64,000 bases of DNA from Budvicia aquatica DSM 5075 = ATCC 35567 (GCF_000427805.1 NZ_KE386588.1:197444-261443), one strand, 5' to 3'; positions 31,601 to 41,881 are shown, counted from the first letter of the stretch. Notes: generated by a model from the letters alone, not told the origin. A program made the numbers and translations.

Positions 31601-33548
31601 TCAGTGATTGAGCGGCAAGCTTATTACCGTTAGCGTCGGCATACACCACATCAAAACCGGCAAGGCTGTCGGAATCGACCATAAACTGAGGCTTATAACT
31701 ATTGGATTTATAGTCATAGGTCTCTTTTTTAACGAACAGAGGACGAATGCCCGGCATGGTTTTTGCCGGCCAAATGGCCTGCTCTGCCCGACGCGTCACA
31801 GGACGGCCGCCCGACTCCATCAGACTGGCTTGAATCACCACTTTAAGCGGTGACTTCACCTTATCCCAACTGCTTGGTAGGGTGACGCTGGTTAAACCAT
31901 CTTCATCTAACTTAAGATCAAACTCGTCAAGTGAACGGAAACCGTCGGTTTCCAGCACTGAACCAAACTCATATCCCGGTAGTTTAGCAACCGCATCTCT
32001 GGCCGGTCGCAGGAACATCTGCCCCTGCAGGCGATTGCCCGATGCGGGTGCGCCATAAAGATAGCGGCCGGTTACATCAAAAGTAATTTCCTGAGTTGGT
32101 GAAACCGGCTCGCTTTCAACAGACTTCAGCTCTAATGCCATACGTTCAGGCATAAAGTCTTCGACTTTAAACTTATAGAAACGCGGTTGTTTATCGCCTA
32201 GATTAAAGCGCAGTGACCATTCGCCGGTGGGTGCTCCGGCCGGAATCTCATATTGGTACTGGTATAAACCTTTATTTGGCTGCCAGACAAAGCTGCGGAT
32301 CACCTGATTATCAGGTTTAAGAATATCGACTTTGATCGGCTGATCCGGTAGCCCGGCACCGTCAGAATCACGTAATAAGCCATTAACGATCAGTGTTTCA
32401 CCCGGACGATAAAGATCTCTTGGGCCAAAGGTAAAGAACTGAGTGGCATAACCTTCCGGGCCGGCAATATCAAACTCGGATAAATCCAGCGCTGACTTGG
32501 TTAAATCAATCATGCTGGTTTGACCGTCTTTAGTCGCCAGCATCACTTTTGCTTTAACGTCTTTAACTAACTGCGCATGGCCGTCTGATGAGGTTTTGGC
32601 CTGTGCCAGAGAATGACCTTTTTCATCAAACAGCTCAATTTTGACGCCTTCAATACCTTGGCCACCTTCCAGCGCCTGAGTAAATACGTCAAGGCGGTCG
32701 TGGTAACGGTGAAAGGAAATACCAATGTCACTTAACGTAAAAATAGTCACCGGATTGCTGTACTGATAGGCGCCTGCTTCCTGCATCACGGCCAAATATA
32801 CGCCCGGTTGACTTAACTCTTTCACGCCGTTTAGCGGCAGCAAAATTTGCTCACGCGTATTACGCTGTGGACTTAGATCAAAACGTCCGGTGTAAGCTAA
32901 AGTTGCTTTTTTCAGGAATTCATTTGATTCCCAATAGCTCTTAGCGCCAGTTCCTTCCCATTCGGCCAGAAACGCCGTCAGAGCTTCAGGCTTAATACGG
33001 AAAAAGTTAACGTCAACCTTATTCACGTTGAGAGCAATCACCGGTAATCCGCTGATCACCTTGCTCGGTAATAAAGAGCCACGGCTGGCAAAGCCAACGG
33101 AAGGTTCGATATCACGGGTAGTCAGTTTTTGCTGTAGTTCTTTGCCCAGTTTAGCGCCGTTAACGCCGGCAAGATTTTTATCAACAGTCAGAATTAGCTT
33201 ACGGGCGGGCTCCAAATGTCGGAGTCTAAGCTCAGTTTTACTGTCAGAAAGTTCCCATGCGCCGTCAACCTTTCCGCTGGTTTCGTCAACCAGATGCAGC
33301 AAAGAAGCAAACTGTTGGTTCGAGGCTACCGGAATGGAAAAGGTTACTACCATAGCACTGGCACCGTCTAACTGAACTTCGGAAGCATCCAGTATGGTGA
33401 ACTCTTTACCGGCATAACGCTCAGCAGATTGTTCGGTGGTTTTACCAGCGGGTTCCGGGGCAGCATATAGCGGCGCAGAGACCAACCCAAGGCAGGAGGC
33501 AAAAAGTAAACTCTTTAGCCACATAAAATCAGAACTTCCCTGACGCAT
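28608..33548 (-). CDS. yfhM: Bacterial alpha-2-macroglobulin family protein YfhM
   Basis: Very large periplasmic protease trap that pairs with PBP1C. Multiple macroglobulin beta domains are followed by the thioester domain with the intact YGCLEQTTSG motif (Cys and Gln of the thioester). From 33548 it has 1646 residues, near the E. coli protein (1653). An ATG at 33524 (MWLKSLLFASCLG) is equally plausible, with GGGAAG upstream. The N-terminus looks like a type I signal peptide (cleavage after PLYA) rather than the clear LAGC lipobox of E. coli. Upstream in-frame sequence to 33656 is ERIC-derived and not part of the gene. Confidence 0.95.
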   Translation of the reverse strand: MRQGSSDFMWLKSLLFASCLGLVSAPLYAAPEPAGKTTEQSAERYAGKEFTILDASEVQLDGASAMVVTFSIPVASNQQFASLLHLVDETSGKVDGAWELSDSKTELRLRHLEPARKLILTVDKNLAGVNGAKLGKELQQKLTTRDIEPSVGFASRGSLLPSKVISGLPVIALNVNKVDVNFFRIKPEALTAFLAEWEGTGAKSYWESNEFLKKATLAYTGRFDLSPQRNTREQILLPLNGVKELSQPGVYLAVMQEAGAYQYSNPVTIFTLSDIGISFHRYHDRLDVFTQALEGGQGIEGVKIELFDEKGHSLAQAKTSSDGHAQLVKDVKAKVMLATKDGQTSMIDLTKSALDLSEFDIAGPEGYATQFFTFGPRDLYRPGETLIVNGLLRDSDGAGLPDQPIKVDILKPDNQVIRSFVWQPNKGLYQYQYEIPAGAPTGEWSLRFNLGDKQPRFYKFKVEDFMPERMALELKSVESEPVSPTQEITFDVTGRYLYGAPASGNRLQGQMFLRPARDAVAKLPGYEFGSVLETDGFRSLDEFDLKLDEDGLTSVTLPSSWDKVKSPLKVVIQASLMESGGRPVTRRAEQAIWPAKTMPGIRPLFVKKETYDYKSNSYKPQFMVDSDSLAGFDVVYADANGNKLAAQSLNVRLVRERRDYYWEWSSDGGWSSQYDQKDLVVSQETKSIAADQVVKVNYPVEWGSYRLEVEDPSTGVTSSLRFWAGYSWQDNTDGTGALRPDQVKLKLDKPAYRPGEKVKVNVEAPTAGKGYLMLESSDGPLWWKEIEVPVGGADFEVPVNEEWNRHDLYISALVVRPGDKTLQATPKRAVGLLHLPLVDINRKIFLALSTPERMRPNQTLTVKVKASMKEGELPKSINVLLSAVDSGVLNITNFVTPDPYEAFFGRKRYSVDQMDIYGQLIEGQGKTAKLSFGGDGEDDALSRGGKKPVTVVQIVAQQALPVVLNDKGEGEIKLPIPDFNGELRLMAQAWSDEEFGSAESKIIVAAPLIAELSMPRFIAGGDRSILALDLSNLTDAEQTLDVKVMTNGLIKQTGTATQNVKLAKGQRKTLSIPIEALNGFGQGDIKVTVNGLVLPNEPTMVIERHWTLGVRPATPAKTNSYAMTLSSGQNWVLPPDALQGLATSTIEGQMTLTGTPPLNVAQHIRELFAYPYGCLEQTTSGLYPSLYSNQAQLAALGIKSDSDDVRRKNIDIGIERLLGMQKGNGSFALWDKQGYEEYWLTAYVTDFLIRAREQGYSVQEDALNKANQRLLRYLQDRNQIETRYSESSKTADASRFAVQAYAGLVLARQQQAPLGALRQLYDRRGEAMSGLPLVQLGVALQLMGDMPKATQAIKQGVAMGGAQRNVWLGDYGSELRDNALILSLLNEYNLLPEQQGSVLMGLSDNLISERYLSTQERNAVYLAGRNLLNKQSADWSVDVSGVESKEVENNKPVSFLYDANQLAKGINLTNSGGLTVYPRVDITGYPLKQPTPVSNNLHIERNFLNLDGSPVALNQVKSGQLMVVHLNLWADRQVNDALVVDLLPAGFELENQNLGDSSASLGDSAGELATLQSKMQSAEIQYQEYRDDRYVAAVKVDGSRNYPVTLLYLVRAVTPGSYSIPAPQVESMYKPEWRSVGSTPARLDVK

Positions 33549-33592
33549 AAGCGATTCTCTCTGAAAACGATCGGATAAAAATATATGAGTGG

Positions 33593-33663
33593 TATACCCC
33601 AAATCATTCGAGACGCTGTGAAGGGCGGCCGACACAGATACAATTTGAAGTATCACGGGTATA
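33593..33663. repeat. ERIC element, internally deleted
   Basis: 71 bp bounded by TATACCC and GGGTATA termini with the ERIC end motifs ATTCGAGA and TTTGAAGTAT. The central part is shortened. It sits just upstream of yfhM and inflates the apparent open frame. Confidence 0.75.
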
Positions 33664-33738
33664 CAATACTAGCTCGATAACAATATAAATAATACTTAGC
33701 CCTTACGCATCTGAAAAGATAAGGATGCACATAAGGAA

Positions 33739-34602
33739 TTAGCTTTCGCTAAAAGTCAGCACAATCGGTAACGGAGGATTACTCCGGCGCTTTAACCTAG
33801 CCCACCATCCTTGAGAATCAGTGTGGCGATAAAATGCAGGATAGGATTTCATACCGCTGACAATGTGATCCATTCCTTCATTGTTTAATGCAATACAGCT
33901 TAATTCAACGTTTACCGGTAAAAGCTTAATTGATAAATTTGTAATTTCCTCAATCAATCCGCTCCGTTCGGCATTATCAATACAGTCTAGTAACATTAGC
34001 AATGACCAACGCTCGGCCCCCATATTGACCATAGCTAATCGACAATCTTTAATCTCTGGCTGGGAAACGCAATATTGATAGAGCGCTTTAGCAAACGTCA
34101 CCGGCATATCTTGTGGCCTGATATTGTGGCCAGAAAATGCTGAGGGATTAGCGTCCATTTCCGGCATCAAAGAAATAGTGATTAGCCGGTTCATTAACGA
34201 ATGTTCCAGAATAACGAAATTATCCTCATCACCTATCAGGGCGGTATTAAAACGCTGCTGACGGGCAAATCCTATAATTGTCGAGCCACTCACTTCCAGA
34301 TATTGTAATTTATCGGGTTGGTGAATTTTAGGTAGCGATAAAGGCGGCACCCCTGGTTGATGACCTAAGGTCGCAAACAGAATAGGTAACTCAGTGGAAT
34401 CCAAATCTTCAAGAATCAGATTAACCATCTCGCTATTATTTTCATGGTTGGAAGAATCGCACAACACCCAAAAAAGATGTGGCTCAAAAGCCTCGAGAAA
34501 AGCTTCACATTGCTGTAAATAATGGTCGAGATCGCCAGTGCTAGAAGTATCAGATAACAGGTTTAACTGTTCGAGTAAGGAGTGGTCCATCAATTCATCC
34601 AT
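33739..34602 (-). CDS. sseB: SseB-family protein (enhanced serine sensitivity)
   Basis: A 287-residue soluble protein between yfhM and pepB, the place of sseB in E. coli (sseA is missing here). The C-terminal half fits the pattern of the SseB C-terminal domain (a hydrophobic strand MLLDCID followed by KLLPVNVELS, and AFYRHTDSQGWW near the end). The N-terminal half is divergent. The function of SseB is poorly known. The assignment rests on position and a loose pattern match. The Shine-Dalgarno is weak; the start could be Met5. Confidence 0.65.
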   Translation of the reverse strand: MDELMDHSLLEQLNLLSDTSSTGDLDHYLQQCEAFLEAFEPHLFWVLCDSSNHENNSEMVNLILEDLDSTELPILFATLGHQPGVPPLSLPKIHQPDKLQYLEVSGSTIIGFARQQRFNTALIGDEDNFVILEHSLMNRLITISLMPEMDANPSAFSGHNIRPQDMPVTFAKALYQYCVSQPEIKDCRLAMVNMGAERWSLLMLLDCIDNAERSGLIEEITNLSIKLLPVNVELSCIALNNEGMDHIVSGMKSYPAFYRHTDSQGWWARLKRRSNPPLPIVLTFSES

Positions 34603-34692
34603 GAGTGATATTTCTAAAGCACATCATTGTGCTTAAATTCTGGCCAACCCTAACGGATTGGCCATCTTAAATCAACGAATAACGCTAAAGTA

Positions 34693-35988
34693 TTACTTAG
34701 CTTTTTGTAACAATAGATTAGCTATAGCCCGGACGCCTAAACCAGTGGCTCCGGCAGCCCATTGCTCAACGGCACCTTTGCGGTAAGTTGCAGAACAATC
34801 GATATGTAACCAGCCTTGCTGATAATTCTTCACAAAATGGGACAGGAAGCCTGCCGCAGTACTGGCGCCCGCACTGTATGCAGCACCGGCCATATTGTTT
34901 AGTTCAGCAAAGTTAGACGGCAACTGACTACGATGGAACTCGGCCAAAGGCAGACGCCAGAACGGCTCATTCTCACTGCTCGCACAGCTCAGCAGTTCAT
35001 CAGACAGTTGGTCGTCAAAGCTTAGTAAAGCGTGATAATCATTGCCTAATGCGGTCTTAGCTGCGCCGGTCAGCGTCGCACAATCAATAATCAACTGAGG
35101 ATTTTGCGCTTCGGCATCAATAAGTCCGTCAGCGAGCACCAGACGCCCTTCAGCATCGGTATTCATCACTTCAACCGTTTTACCATTGCGATAACGGATA
35201 ATATCGCCGAGCTTAAACGCATTACCGCTGACCAGATTATCTGCACAGCACAGGAATAGTTTTACTCGCTGATTTAAACCACGACTGATAGCCAGCGCCA
35301 GCGCACCGGTAATGGTTGCAGCGCCGCCCATATCAGACTTCATTGAGTCCATAAATGCGCTTTGTTTCATGCTATATCCACCGGAATCAAAGGTAATACC
35401 TTTGCCGACCAGGCTGGCTAATACTGGCGCATCCGGGTTACCGGTTGGATTATAATCCAGCGCTAAAAATGCAGGTTCACGCACAGAGCCGCGGCCAACG
35501 GTATGAATCCCCATATAGCCCTGTTCACGCAGTGCCTCACCTTTAATAATACGATAGCTAACTGAATCACAAGACAGGCTGCAAAGCAGATCAATTGAAC
35601 GCTTAACCAGTTGCTCAGGCCCTAACTCTTCCGCTGACATGTTGATGGTGTCACGTACCCAGTCAATAATCCGCAGACGACGTTCTAACTCTTGTTGGTC
35701 TTGGGCATCTAACTCAGCCCATTCAACTTTTCGCTCACCTTTTGGCCCGCGAAAACCCTGCCAAAAACTCCAGCTTCGCTCTAAATCCCAGCCGTCACCA
35801 ACAAGCTTAACCTGCTTAATACCTTGTCCATCCAGCTTACGCCCGGCACGTTGCATCGCACCTAGCTTGCCATTACCACTCAGATGAATAGTCATACCAT
35901 CATTATTTGCGCTTAACAGCGCTTTTTCACCCCAGACAGCACTGGCAGGCTCATGGGAAATCGAAACAGGCATAAATTGATTGGTCAT
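34693..35988 (-). CDS. pepB: Peptidase B (leucyl aminopeptidase family)
   Basis: Cytoplasmic M17 metallo-aminopeptidase. The 431 residues match E. coli PepB (427). The M17 signature NTDAEGRL and metal ligands in KGITFDSGG and SDMGGAA are present. The start [15 protein letters not shown] is supported by sequence similarity to family N-termini. It lies between sseB and iscX, as in E. coli. Confidence 0.97.
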   Translation of the reverse strand: MTNQFMPVSISHEPASAVWGEKALLSANNDGMTIHLSGNGKLGAMQRAGRKLDGQGIKQVKLVGDGWDLERSWSFWQGFRGPKGERKVEWAELDAQDQQELERRLRIIDWVRDTINMSAEELGPEQLVKRSIDLLCSLSCDSVSYRIIKGEALREQGYMGIHTVGRGSVREPAFLALDYNPTGNPDAPVLASLVGKGITFDSGGYSMKQSAFMDSMKSDMGGAATITGALALAISRGLNQRVKLFLCCADNLVSGNAFKLGDIIRYRNGKTVEVMNTDAEGRLVLADGLIDAEAQNPQLIIDCATLTGAAKTALGNDYHALLSFDDQLSDELLSCASSENEPFWRLPLAEFHRSQLPSNFAELNNMAGAAYSAGASTAAGFLSHFVKNYQQGWLHIDCSATYRKGAVEQWAAGATGLGVRAIANLLLQKAK

Positions 35989-36041
35989 TTTTTATTGCTC
36001 CCGATTTTTTATTTTTAATCTTGTGATGGATAGAAAATTAA

Positions 36042-36098
36042 TATACCCGAAATAAATCAAGGTGAATGACCGCAGCCAACGCACCCGCGACGGGTATA
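36042..36098. repeat. ERIC element, short derivative
   Basis: 57 bp from TATACCC to GGGTATA with the internal ERIC segment GTGAATGACCGCAGCCAACGC preserved in part (positions 36062-36081). It lies between the isc operon terminator and pepB. Confidence 0.7.
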
Positions 36099-36126
36099 AT
36101 TAGGGCCACCCTAAGGTGACCCTAAT
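36099..36126 (-). terminator. Terminator of the isc operon
   Basis: Stem ATTAGGG.CACC/GGTG.CCCTAAT with CTAA loop, starting 10 bp after the iscX stop and directly next to a short ERIC. The U-tract is interrupted, so efficiency is uncertain. Confidence 0.65.
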
Positions 36127-36135
36127 CGATATCAT

Positions 36136-36336
36136 TTACTCGGCTTCATCCAACCAAACCAGTAAAATAGCTTCTAATACTTTTTCGTTTGAAGCTTCAG
36201 GATCGTCATTGAAATCCTCAAGCTCACAGACCCAGCGGTGTAAGTCAGTAAACCGTACCGTTTTTGGATCTAAATCGGGAAACTGGTCATATAAGGCTTC
36301 ACCAATTTCACGCGTATTTTGCCATGTTAAATTCAT
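36136..36336 (-). CDS. iscX: IscX, small acidic Fe-S assembly protein
   Basis: A 66-residue acidic protein, the exact E. coli length when started at 36336 ([17 protein letters not shown]). It binds IscS and iron and modulates cluster assembly. The [22 protein letters not shown] block is family-typical (22 residues, not quoted further). A frame open to 36396 is not the gene. Last gene of the isc operon. Confidence 0.95.
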   Translation of the reverse strand: MNLTWQNTREIGEALYDQFPDLDPKTVRFTDLHRWVCELEDFNDDPEASNEKVLEAILLVWLDEAE

Positions 36337-36392
36337 TACTCCGGCCCTCATCAAGTCAGGCGTTACCGATTTAGTAACAACAGATTTAAGGA

Positions 36393-36728
36393 TCAATGCT
36401 CGCGTGCGTGATTAACCGTATAGCGAGGCAGCTCTACAACTAAATCTTCGTTAGCGACTTTAGCCTGGCAGCTGAGGCGGCTTTCTGGCTCTAACCCCCA
36501 TGCTTTATCCAGCATGTCATCTTCCAGCTCGCTGCTTTCATCCAGAGAATCAAAGCCTTCACGCACAACGCAATGGCAAGTGGTACATGCGCAGGACATT
36601 TCACACGCGTGCTCAACTTCAATACCGTTACGTAATGCGGCATCTAATATGGTCTCGCCCTCTTTGGCTTCAACAACGGCACCTTCCGGACACAGGTCCT
36701 GATGGGGCAGAAAAACTATCTTAGGCAT
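36393..36728 (-). CDS. fdx: [2Fe-2S] ferredoxin of the Isc system
   Basis: A 111-residue adrenodoxin-type ferredoxin that supplies electrons for cluster assembly on IscU. Cluster ligands Cys42, Cys48 and Cys51 lie in [10 protein letters not shown] and the fourth is in RLSCQAKV. It starts 2 bp after hscA, so translation is coupled. Confidence 0.98.
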   Translation of the reverse strand: MPKIVFLPHQDLCPEGAVVEAKEGETILDAALRNGIEVEHACEMSCACTTCHCVVREGFDSLDESSELEDDMLDKAWGLEPESRLSCQAKVANEDLVVELPRYTVNHAREH

Positions 36729-36730
36729 GC

Positions 36731-38581
36731 TTAAACCTCATCTACAGAATGACCCGCCAAAGCGCGGCGAATGGAAGAGTCCATTCTGCGGGCGGCAAAA
36801 TCTTGGGTGACTGAATCCAGCGCCTTGATAGACGCCTCAATAGCGGCAGGGTCATCGCCCTGTGCAATAGCTTCTAACTGAACAATTCCGGCATTAATTT
36901 GGCTAAGCTCTGCTTCATTTAGCAGATCTGCATCGCTGTTAAGAGCAGCAATTAAGCTCTCAAGTACGCGAGCTGCTTCAACTTTTTGCTCAGCTAACAT
37001 ACGGGCATTAATATCCTGCTGCGCATTAGCCATCGAATCTTTAATCATGGTAGCAATTTCATCATCGCTTAAACCATAAGATGGTTTGACCTGAATAGAT
37101 GCCTGAACGTTGGTCGATTTTTCCATCGCGGTCACGCTGAGTAAACCATCGGCGTCAACCTGATAGGTCACTCGGATATGAGCGCCACCGGCAGGCATCG
37201 CAGGTAAACCGCGCAGCGTGAATCGAGCCAGAGAGCGGCAGTCATCAACCAGTTCACGCTCACCTTGCAAAACGTGCACCATCATGGCCGTTTGACCATC
37301 TTTAAACGTCGTAAATTCCTGAGCCCTGGCTGCCGGAATCGTGGTATTGCGCGGAATAATTTTTTCAACCAATCCGCCCATAGTCTCAATGCCCAATGAC
37401 AAAGGAATGACATCGAGCAGTAACATATCAGAATCCGGCTTATTGCCGACCAGAATATCTGCCTGAATAGCGGCACCGATCGCCACCACTCTATCCGGGT
37501 CAATCGAAGTTAACGGCGTGCGGCCAAAAAACTCACCAACCATCGAACGAACCAGAGGGACTCGAGTCGACCCGCCTACCATCACCACTTGCAAAACTTC
37601 ATCGGCGGTAACGCCCGCATCTTTTAAGGTCCGGCGGCACGACATCAGGGTTTTCTTAACTAGCTGAGCAATTAAGCTATCAAACTGTTCACGGGTAACC
37701 TCCCCCTGCCAGTCGCCAATCTTAACCTCGGTACTGTCACTCATGCTCAGCGCAATCTTAGCGGCAATCGCCGTATCTAATAGCTGGCGCTGTACCTGAT
37801 GATCGCTGTGTTCACCTAATCCGGCTTGCTCACGCAGCCAGTCAGCCAGTAGATGGTCGAAATCATCGCCACCGAGAGCAGAATCACCGCCGGTCGCCAG
37901 CACTTCAAATACGCCACGGCTCAAACGCAAAATAGAAATATCAAAAGTACCGCCACCCAGATCGTAAACGGCAATAATACCTTCCTGACCTGAATCCAGA
38001 CCATAAGCAATAGCCGCAGCAGTCGGTTCATTCAGCAAACGCAGAATATGCAACCCTGCAAGACGGGCGGCATCTTTAGTACCTTGGCGCTGAGCGTCAT
38101 CAAAATAGGCAGGCACGGTAATGACTACGCCTTCCAGCTCGCCCGCTAACGTTTCCTTAGCCCGTTTAGCCAGTGCCGACAGTATTTCAGCCGAAACCTG
38201 AACCGGATTAACCACCCCGCTAGCCGTAACGATTGTCGGTAATCCATTCTCACTTGGCTGCAGTTGATAAGGTAAATTAGGGTAACGTTGAACGATGTCG
38301 TTCAGCGAACGGCCCATCATACGTTTGACGGAACTCACTGTATTTGAAGGGTCGCGCGCAGCCTGAGCGCGAGCGTCCCAACCAACGTCAATGGCATCCG
38401 TCTGATAATGAACCACTGAAGGTAAAAGGTGGCGACCTTGCTCATCAGGAAGTGTTTCAGCTTGTCCACTACGGACAGTGGCAACCAAAGAATTAGTCGT
38501 GCCAAGATCAATACCGGCTGCAAGCCGGCGTTGATGTGGAGCCGCGGTTAATCCGGGCTCACTTATTTGTAATAAAGCCAT
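36731..38581 (-). CDS. hscA: Fe-S protein assembly chaperone HscA (Hsp70 type)
   Basis: Specialised Hsp70 that, with HscB, releases clusters from IscU by binding its LPPVK motif. The 616 residues match E. coli. The ATPase motifs [13 protein letters not shown] and [11 protein letters not shown] and the [11 protein letters not shown] signature are present, followed by the substrate-binding domain. It starts 12 bp after hscB. Confidence 0.98.
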   Translation of the reverse strand: MALLQISEPGLTAAPHQRRLAAGIDLGTTNSLVATVRSGQAETLPDEQGRHLLPSVVHYQTDAIDVGWDARAQAARDPSNTVSSVKRMMGRSLNDIVQRYPNLPYQLQPSENGLPTIVTASGVVNPVQVSAEILSALAKRAKETLAGELEGVVITVPAYFDDAQRQGTKDAARLAGLHILRLLNEPTAAAIAYGLDSGQEGIIAVYDLGGGTFDISILRLSRGVFEVLATGGDSALGGDDFDHLLADWLREQAGLGEHSDHQVQRQLLDTAIAAKIALSMSDSTEVKIGDWQGEVTREQFDSLIAQLVKKTLMSCRRTLKDAGVTADEVLQVVMVGGSTRVPLVRSMVGEFFGRTPLTSIDPDRVVAIGAAIQADILVGNKPDSDMLLLDVIPLSLGIETMGGLVEKIIPRNTTIPAARAQEFTTFKDGQTAMMVHVLQGERELVDDCRSLARFTLRGLPAMPAGGAHIRVTYQVDADGLLSVTAMEKSTNVQASIQVKPSYGLSDDEIATMIKDSMANAQQDINARMLAEQKVEAARVLESLIAALNSDADLLNEAELSQINAGIVQLEAIAQGDDPAAIEASIKALDSVTQDFAARRMDSSIRRALAGHSVDEV

Positions 38582-38593
38582 GTTCAGTATCCG

Positions 38594-39112
38594 TCAGGAG
38601 TCCAGCAGCTTTTCTTCCAGCTGCTCTACTTGCTGTTGAAGCTTATCCAGAAAGCGTAGTTTACGGACTGTATCCGTCGCTGTCTGCCAATTCTCATCAT
38701 CTAATTCTTTGACTAGCTGTTCACTGCGCTGGCGAGTCATTTTTTCTACCCACTGGCTAAAACTAGCCAGTGCAGATTCTGCATCTGATTTACGCTCAAT
38801 GGCATCTAACTCTTCACGCAATTCCAACTGCTCCATAAGAAAAGCAGTATCGTGCATGGTTTGTTGTTCATTTCTTACGTCGAAGCCTTTGAGAGACAGC
38901 AGATACTCTGCCCGCCGCAGCGGATTTTTTAACGTTTGGTAAGCGTCATTGATGGTCGCTGCCTGTTGAATCGACTGAAGTCGATCGCTGTCAGAAGCGG
39001 TAGCATAACGATCGGGGTGATACTGGCGCTGAAGTTCTTGATAACGGGCGGAGAGCGATGGGGTATCCACAACAAAATGGATGGGTAAGTTGAATAGAGT
39101 GAAATAATCCAT
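38594..39112 (-). CDS. hscB: Co-chaperone HscB (J-domain protein)
   Basis: J-protein that brings IscU to HscA and stimulates its ATPase. At 172 residues it has an N-terminal J domain with the HPD motif at residues 32-34 and a C-terminal helical IscU-binding domain. It lies 122 bp after iscA; a small hairpin is in that gap. Confidence 0.97.
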   Translation of the reverse strand: MDYFTLFNLPIHFVVDTPSLSARYQELQRQYHPDRYATASDSDRLQSIQQAATINDAYQTLKNPLRRAEYLLSLKGFDVRNEQQTMHDTAFLMEQLELREELDAIERKSDAESALASFSQWVEKMTRQRSEQLVKELDDENWQTATDTVRKLRFLDKLQQQVEQLEEKLLDS

Positions 39113-39205
39113 GACATGCTCTGATGATAGTAGTTGGGCGAAAGCTCCTTCACCACCAAGTGAAGTAAAGGAGCAACGGTATAGTCAAAACTTAAAATAC
39201 GCTGT

Positions 39206-39222
39206 GTATGCCGTTGGCATAC
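39206..39222. other. Small hairpin between iscA and hscB
   Basis: Perfect 7-bp stem GTATGCC/GGCATAC with a 3-nt loop in the iscA-hscB gap. It could mark a processing or attenuation point within the isc transcript; this is inferred from position only. Confidence 0.3.
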
Positions 39223-39234
39223 TACGAAAGCAGA

Positions 39235-39558
39235 CTAGACGTTAAAACTTTCGCCACAACCACATTCACTAGAAATGTTCGGGTTATTAAATTTAAACCC
39301 TTCGTTCAGGCCTTCTTTAACAAAATCAAGCTCGGTGCCGTCCAGATAAACCAGACTTTTTGCATCAACAATTACCTTAACGCCTTTGTCTTCGAATACC
39401 GTATCTTCATCGAATAATTCGTCAACAAACTCAAGAACGTAAGCCATTCCGGAGCAGCCCGACGTTCTTACCCCAAGGCGAAGGCCGACGCCTTTTCCCC
39501 GGTTAGTTAAAAAAGTCTGAACACGCTGCGCTGCGCTGTCGCTCATGGTAATCGCCAT
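39235..39558 (-). CDS. iscA: A-type Fe-S carrier IscA
   Basis: A 107-residue A-type scaffold/carrier, the E. coli length when started at the ATG 39558 ([13 protein letters not shown]). The three conserved cysteines lie in [10 protein letters not shown] and ECGCGESF. An in-frame TTG two codons earlier lacks its own Shine-Dalgarno and is not preferred. Member of the isc operon. Confidence 0.97.
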   Translation of the reverse strand: MAITMSDSAAQRVQTFLTNRGKGVGLRLGVRTSGCSGMAYVLEFVDELFDEDTVFEDKGVKVIVDAKSLVYLDGTELDFVKEGLNEGFKFNNPNISSECGCGESFNV

Positions 39559-39582
39559 AACCAAACCTCAATTTTTTAGTTC

Positions 39583-39969
39583 TTATTTGCTGCTATGCTT
39601 ATTTTTATAGTCCGCGATAGCTGCCTTAATTGCATCTTCTGCCAGAATAGAGCAGTGGATTTTAACCGGTGGCAATGCCAGCTCTTCCGCAATTTCAGTA
39701 TTCTTGATGGCACCAGCCTGATCCAGTGATTTGCCTTTAACCCACTCGGTTACCAGCGAACTGGAAGCAATTGCTGAACCACAGCCATAAGTTTTGAAAC
39801 GCGCATCTTCAATAATACCTGCATCGTTAACTTTAATCTGCAATTTCATTACGTCACCACAAGCGGGTGCGCCAACCATACCGCTACCAACGGTAGGATC
39901 TTCATTATCAAAAGAGCCCACGTTACGTGGATTCTCGTAGTGCTCTATTACTTTGTCACTGTAAGCCAT
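39583..39969 (-). CDS. iscU: Fe-S scaffold protein IscU
   Basis: Scaffold on which IscS and ferredoxin build [2Fe-2S] clusters. The 128 residues match E. coli, with the three ligand cysteines in GAPACGDV, YGCGSAIAS and KIHCSILAEDA, and the HscA-binding LPPVK. Lies 53 bp after iscS. Confidence 0.98.
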   Translation of the reverse strand: MAYSDKVIEHYENPRNVGSFDNEDPTVGSGMVGAPACGDVMKLQIKVNDAGIIEDARFKTYGCGSAIASSSLVTEWVKGKSLDQAGAIKNTEIAEELALPPVKIHCSILAEDAIKAAIADYKNKHSSK

Positions 39970-40023
39970 GATATTACTCCTGCTTTTGACCGCGCCACCG
40001 ATAATGACGCGATATTAAGTCAA

Positions 40024-41238
40024 TTAATGGTGAGACCACTCGATGGTGCTGATATCTACACCCTGCTTAAACATATCCCAAAGAGGAGACAAATCACGCA
40101 AACGGCCAATTGATCTCTTAACTAAATCAATTGTGTAGTCAATTTCTTCTTCTGTGGTAAAGCGACCCAAAGAGAAACGGATCGAGCTATGAGCCAATTC
40201 ATCACTCATTCCCAAAGCGCGTAAAACATAAGACGGCTCTAAGCTGGCAGAAGTACAGGCTGAACCTGAAGAAACGGCTAAATCTTTCAGTGCCATAATT
40301 AAAGATTCACCTTCAACGTAGTTAAAACTAACGTTGAGGATGTTAGAAACGCCTTGCTCAAGGCAGCCGTTCAAATGAGTCTCTTCAATATCTTTCAGAC
40401 CGTTCCACAGGCGATCGCGCAACCCACGGATACGGGCCATATCGGAGTCCATATCTTCTTTAGCAATACGATAAGCTTCGCCCATACCAACAATTTGGTG
40501 TACAGGTAGCGTACCTGAACGCATACCACGTTCGTGGCCGCCACCGTGCATTTGAGCTTCAATTCTGATACGAGGTTTACGGCGAACGTACAGAGCACCG
40601 ATACCTTTAGGACCATAAATTTTATGTGCAGAGAAAGACATTAAATCGACTTTAAGCTGAGACAGATCGATCGGTAATTTACCGACGCTTTGTGTCGCAT
40701 CAACATGGAAGATAATGCCACGGCTACGGCACATTTCACCGATAGTCGCGATATCCTGAACCACACCGATTTCATTATTTACGTGCATGATAGAAACCAC
40801 CGAGGTGTCTTCACGCATCGCCGCTTCAAGCTCTTTCAGGTCAATGATGCCATTAGCCTGTGGCGCTAAATAAGTCACTTCATAACCTTCGCGCTCTAAC
40901 TGGCGACAGGTATCCAGAACCGCTTTATGCTCGGTTTTGCTGGTAATGATGTGCTTACCTTTCTTCTGATAAAAGTTAGCTGCGCCTTTAATACCTAGGT
41001 TATCAGCCTCTGTGGCACCAGAAGTAAAAACAATTTCACGCGGATCTGCGCCAACCAAATCAGCAATTTGATTACGGGCAATATCAACAGCCTCTTCAGC
41101 CTGCCAGCCAAAACGGTGGGACCGGGAAGCCGGATTGCCGAAGATGCCATCAAGGGTTAAGTACTGCATCATCTTCTCAGCAACACGCGGATCGACCGGA
41201 GTTGTTGCAGAGTAGTCTAGGTAGATAGGTAATTTCAT
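40024..41238 (-). CDS. iscS: Cysteine desulfurase IscS
   Basis: PLP enzyme that removes sulfur from cysteine for Fe-S clusters and tRNA thiolation. The 404 residues match E. coli. The PLP lysine lies in [12 protein letters not shown] and the persulfide-forming Cys on the mobile loop in [14 protein letters not shown]. It lies 48 bp after iscR. Confidence 0.98.
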   Translation of the reverse strand: MKLPIYLDYSATTPVDPRVAEKMMQYLTLDGIFGNPASRSHRFGWQAEEAVDIARNQIADLVGADPREIVFTSGATEADNLGIKGAANFYQKKGKHIITSKTEHKAVLDTCRQLEREGYEVTYLAPQANGIIDLKELEAAMREDTSVVSIMHVNNEIGVVQDIATIGEMCRSRGIIFHVDATQSVGKLPIDLSQLKVDLMSFSAHKIYGPKGIGALYVRRKPRIRIEAQMHGGGHERGMRSGTLPVHQIVGMGEAYRIAKEDMDSDMARIRGLRDRLWNGLKDIEETHLNGCLEQGVSNILNVSFNYVEGESLIMALKDLAVSSGSACTSASLEPSYVLRALGMSDELAHSSIRFSLGRFTTEEEIDYTIDLVKRSIGRLRDLSPLWDMFKQGVDISTIEWSHH

Positions 41239-41286
41239 TCTTTGCTCCGTACATTACTTCAAAATAATGCAAATAATCACTGGCGA

Positions 41287-41790
41287 TTAAGCGCGCAGAT
41301 TGATTTTTTTCGCTTCATCGAATAGACGATGAGAACTGGTTGCTGAACCTTGAGTATCATTATTTTGACGGTCAGCAACATCGAGTATTTCTTGATTTTT
41401 TACCAGCTCAGCCAGAGTAATATCATTGAGGAAGCTACTGATCCGCTCGCTGAGATCGTGCCACAACGTATGGGTTAAACAACGGGTGCCGCTTTGGCAT
41501 CCACCGCGCCCCATACAACGAGTAGCATCTACTGATTCGTCTACTGCACTAATTACAGAACCTACTGCAATTTCAGCAGGATTTCTTCCCAACAGATAAC
41601 CACCGCCGGGCCCGCGCACGCTACTGACTAACCCATTTTTACGCAAACGGGAAAACAATTGCTCAAGATACGACAAAGAAATCCCCTGACGTTCGGAAAT
41701 ATCAGCTAAGGGGACAGGTCCTTCTTGAGAATGTAAAGCCACGTCCAACATGGCGGTTACTGCATAGCGACCCTTTGAAGTCAGTCTCAT
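41287..41790 (-). CDS. iscR: Fe-S cluster regulator IscR
   Basis: Rrf2-family repressor that senses Fe-S status. N-terminal winged helix and cluster ligands Cys92, Cys98, Cys104 and His107 ([17 protein letters not shown]) are all present. At 167 residues it is slightly longer than E. coli IscR (162). First gene of the isc operon, preceded by two type-1 IscR sites, so it should repress itself when holo. Confidence 0.98.
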   Translation of the reverse strand: MRLTSKGRYAVTAMLDVALHSQEGPVPLADISERQGISLSYLEQLFSRLRKNGLVSSVRGPGGGYLLGRNPAEIAVGSVISAVDESVDATRCMGRGGCQSGTRCLTHTLWHDLSERISSFLNDITLAELVKNQEILDVADRQNNDTQGSATSSHRLFDEAKKINLRA

Positions 41791-41831
41791 TGATAATGCC
41801 CATCTGTTAGTGAATATGCAGATAGTTTGGC

Positions 41832-41881
41832 ATTCCCAACTATTTCAGTCAACTATTTAGTTGACTATTTTAGTCAGGTAT
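41832..41881 (-). promoter_or_regulatory. Tandem IscR type-1 sites and iscR promoter region
   Basis: Read on the minus strand, site A (41858-41881, ATACCTGACTAAAATAGTC then AACTA) fits the type-1 consensus ATASYYGACTRWWWYAGTC. Site B (41832-41856) starts ATAGTTGACTGAAATAGTT and fits with few changes. The TTGACT in site B can serve as the -35. The arrangement copies the E. coli isc promoter. Confidence 0.85.

Noticed and set aside
33549..33656. N-terminal extension of the yfhM open frame
   Set aside because: Mostly ERIC sequence; would place about 36 residues before the signal peptide.
33700..34650. Missing sseA taken as a deletion event
   Set aside because: sseA may simply lie elsewhere or be absent in the lineage; the window shows no remnant.
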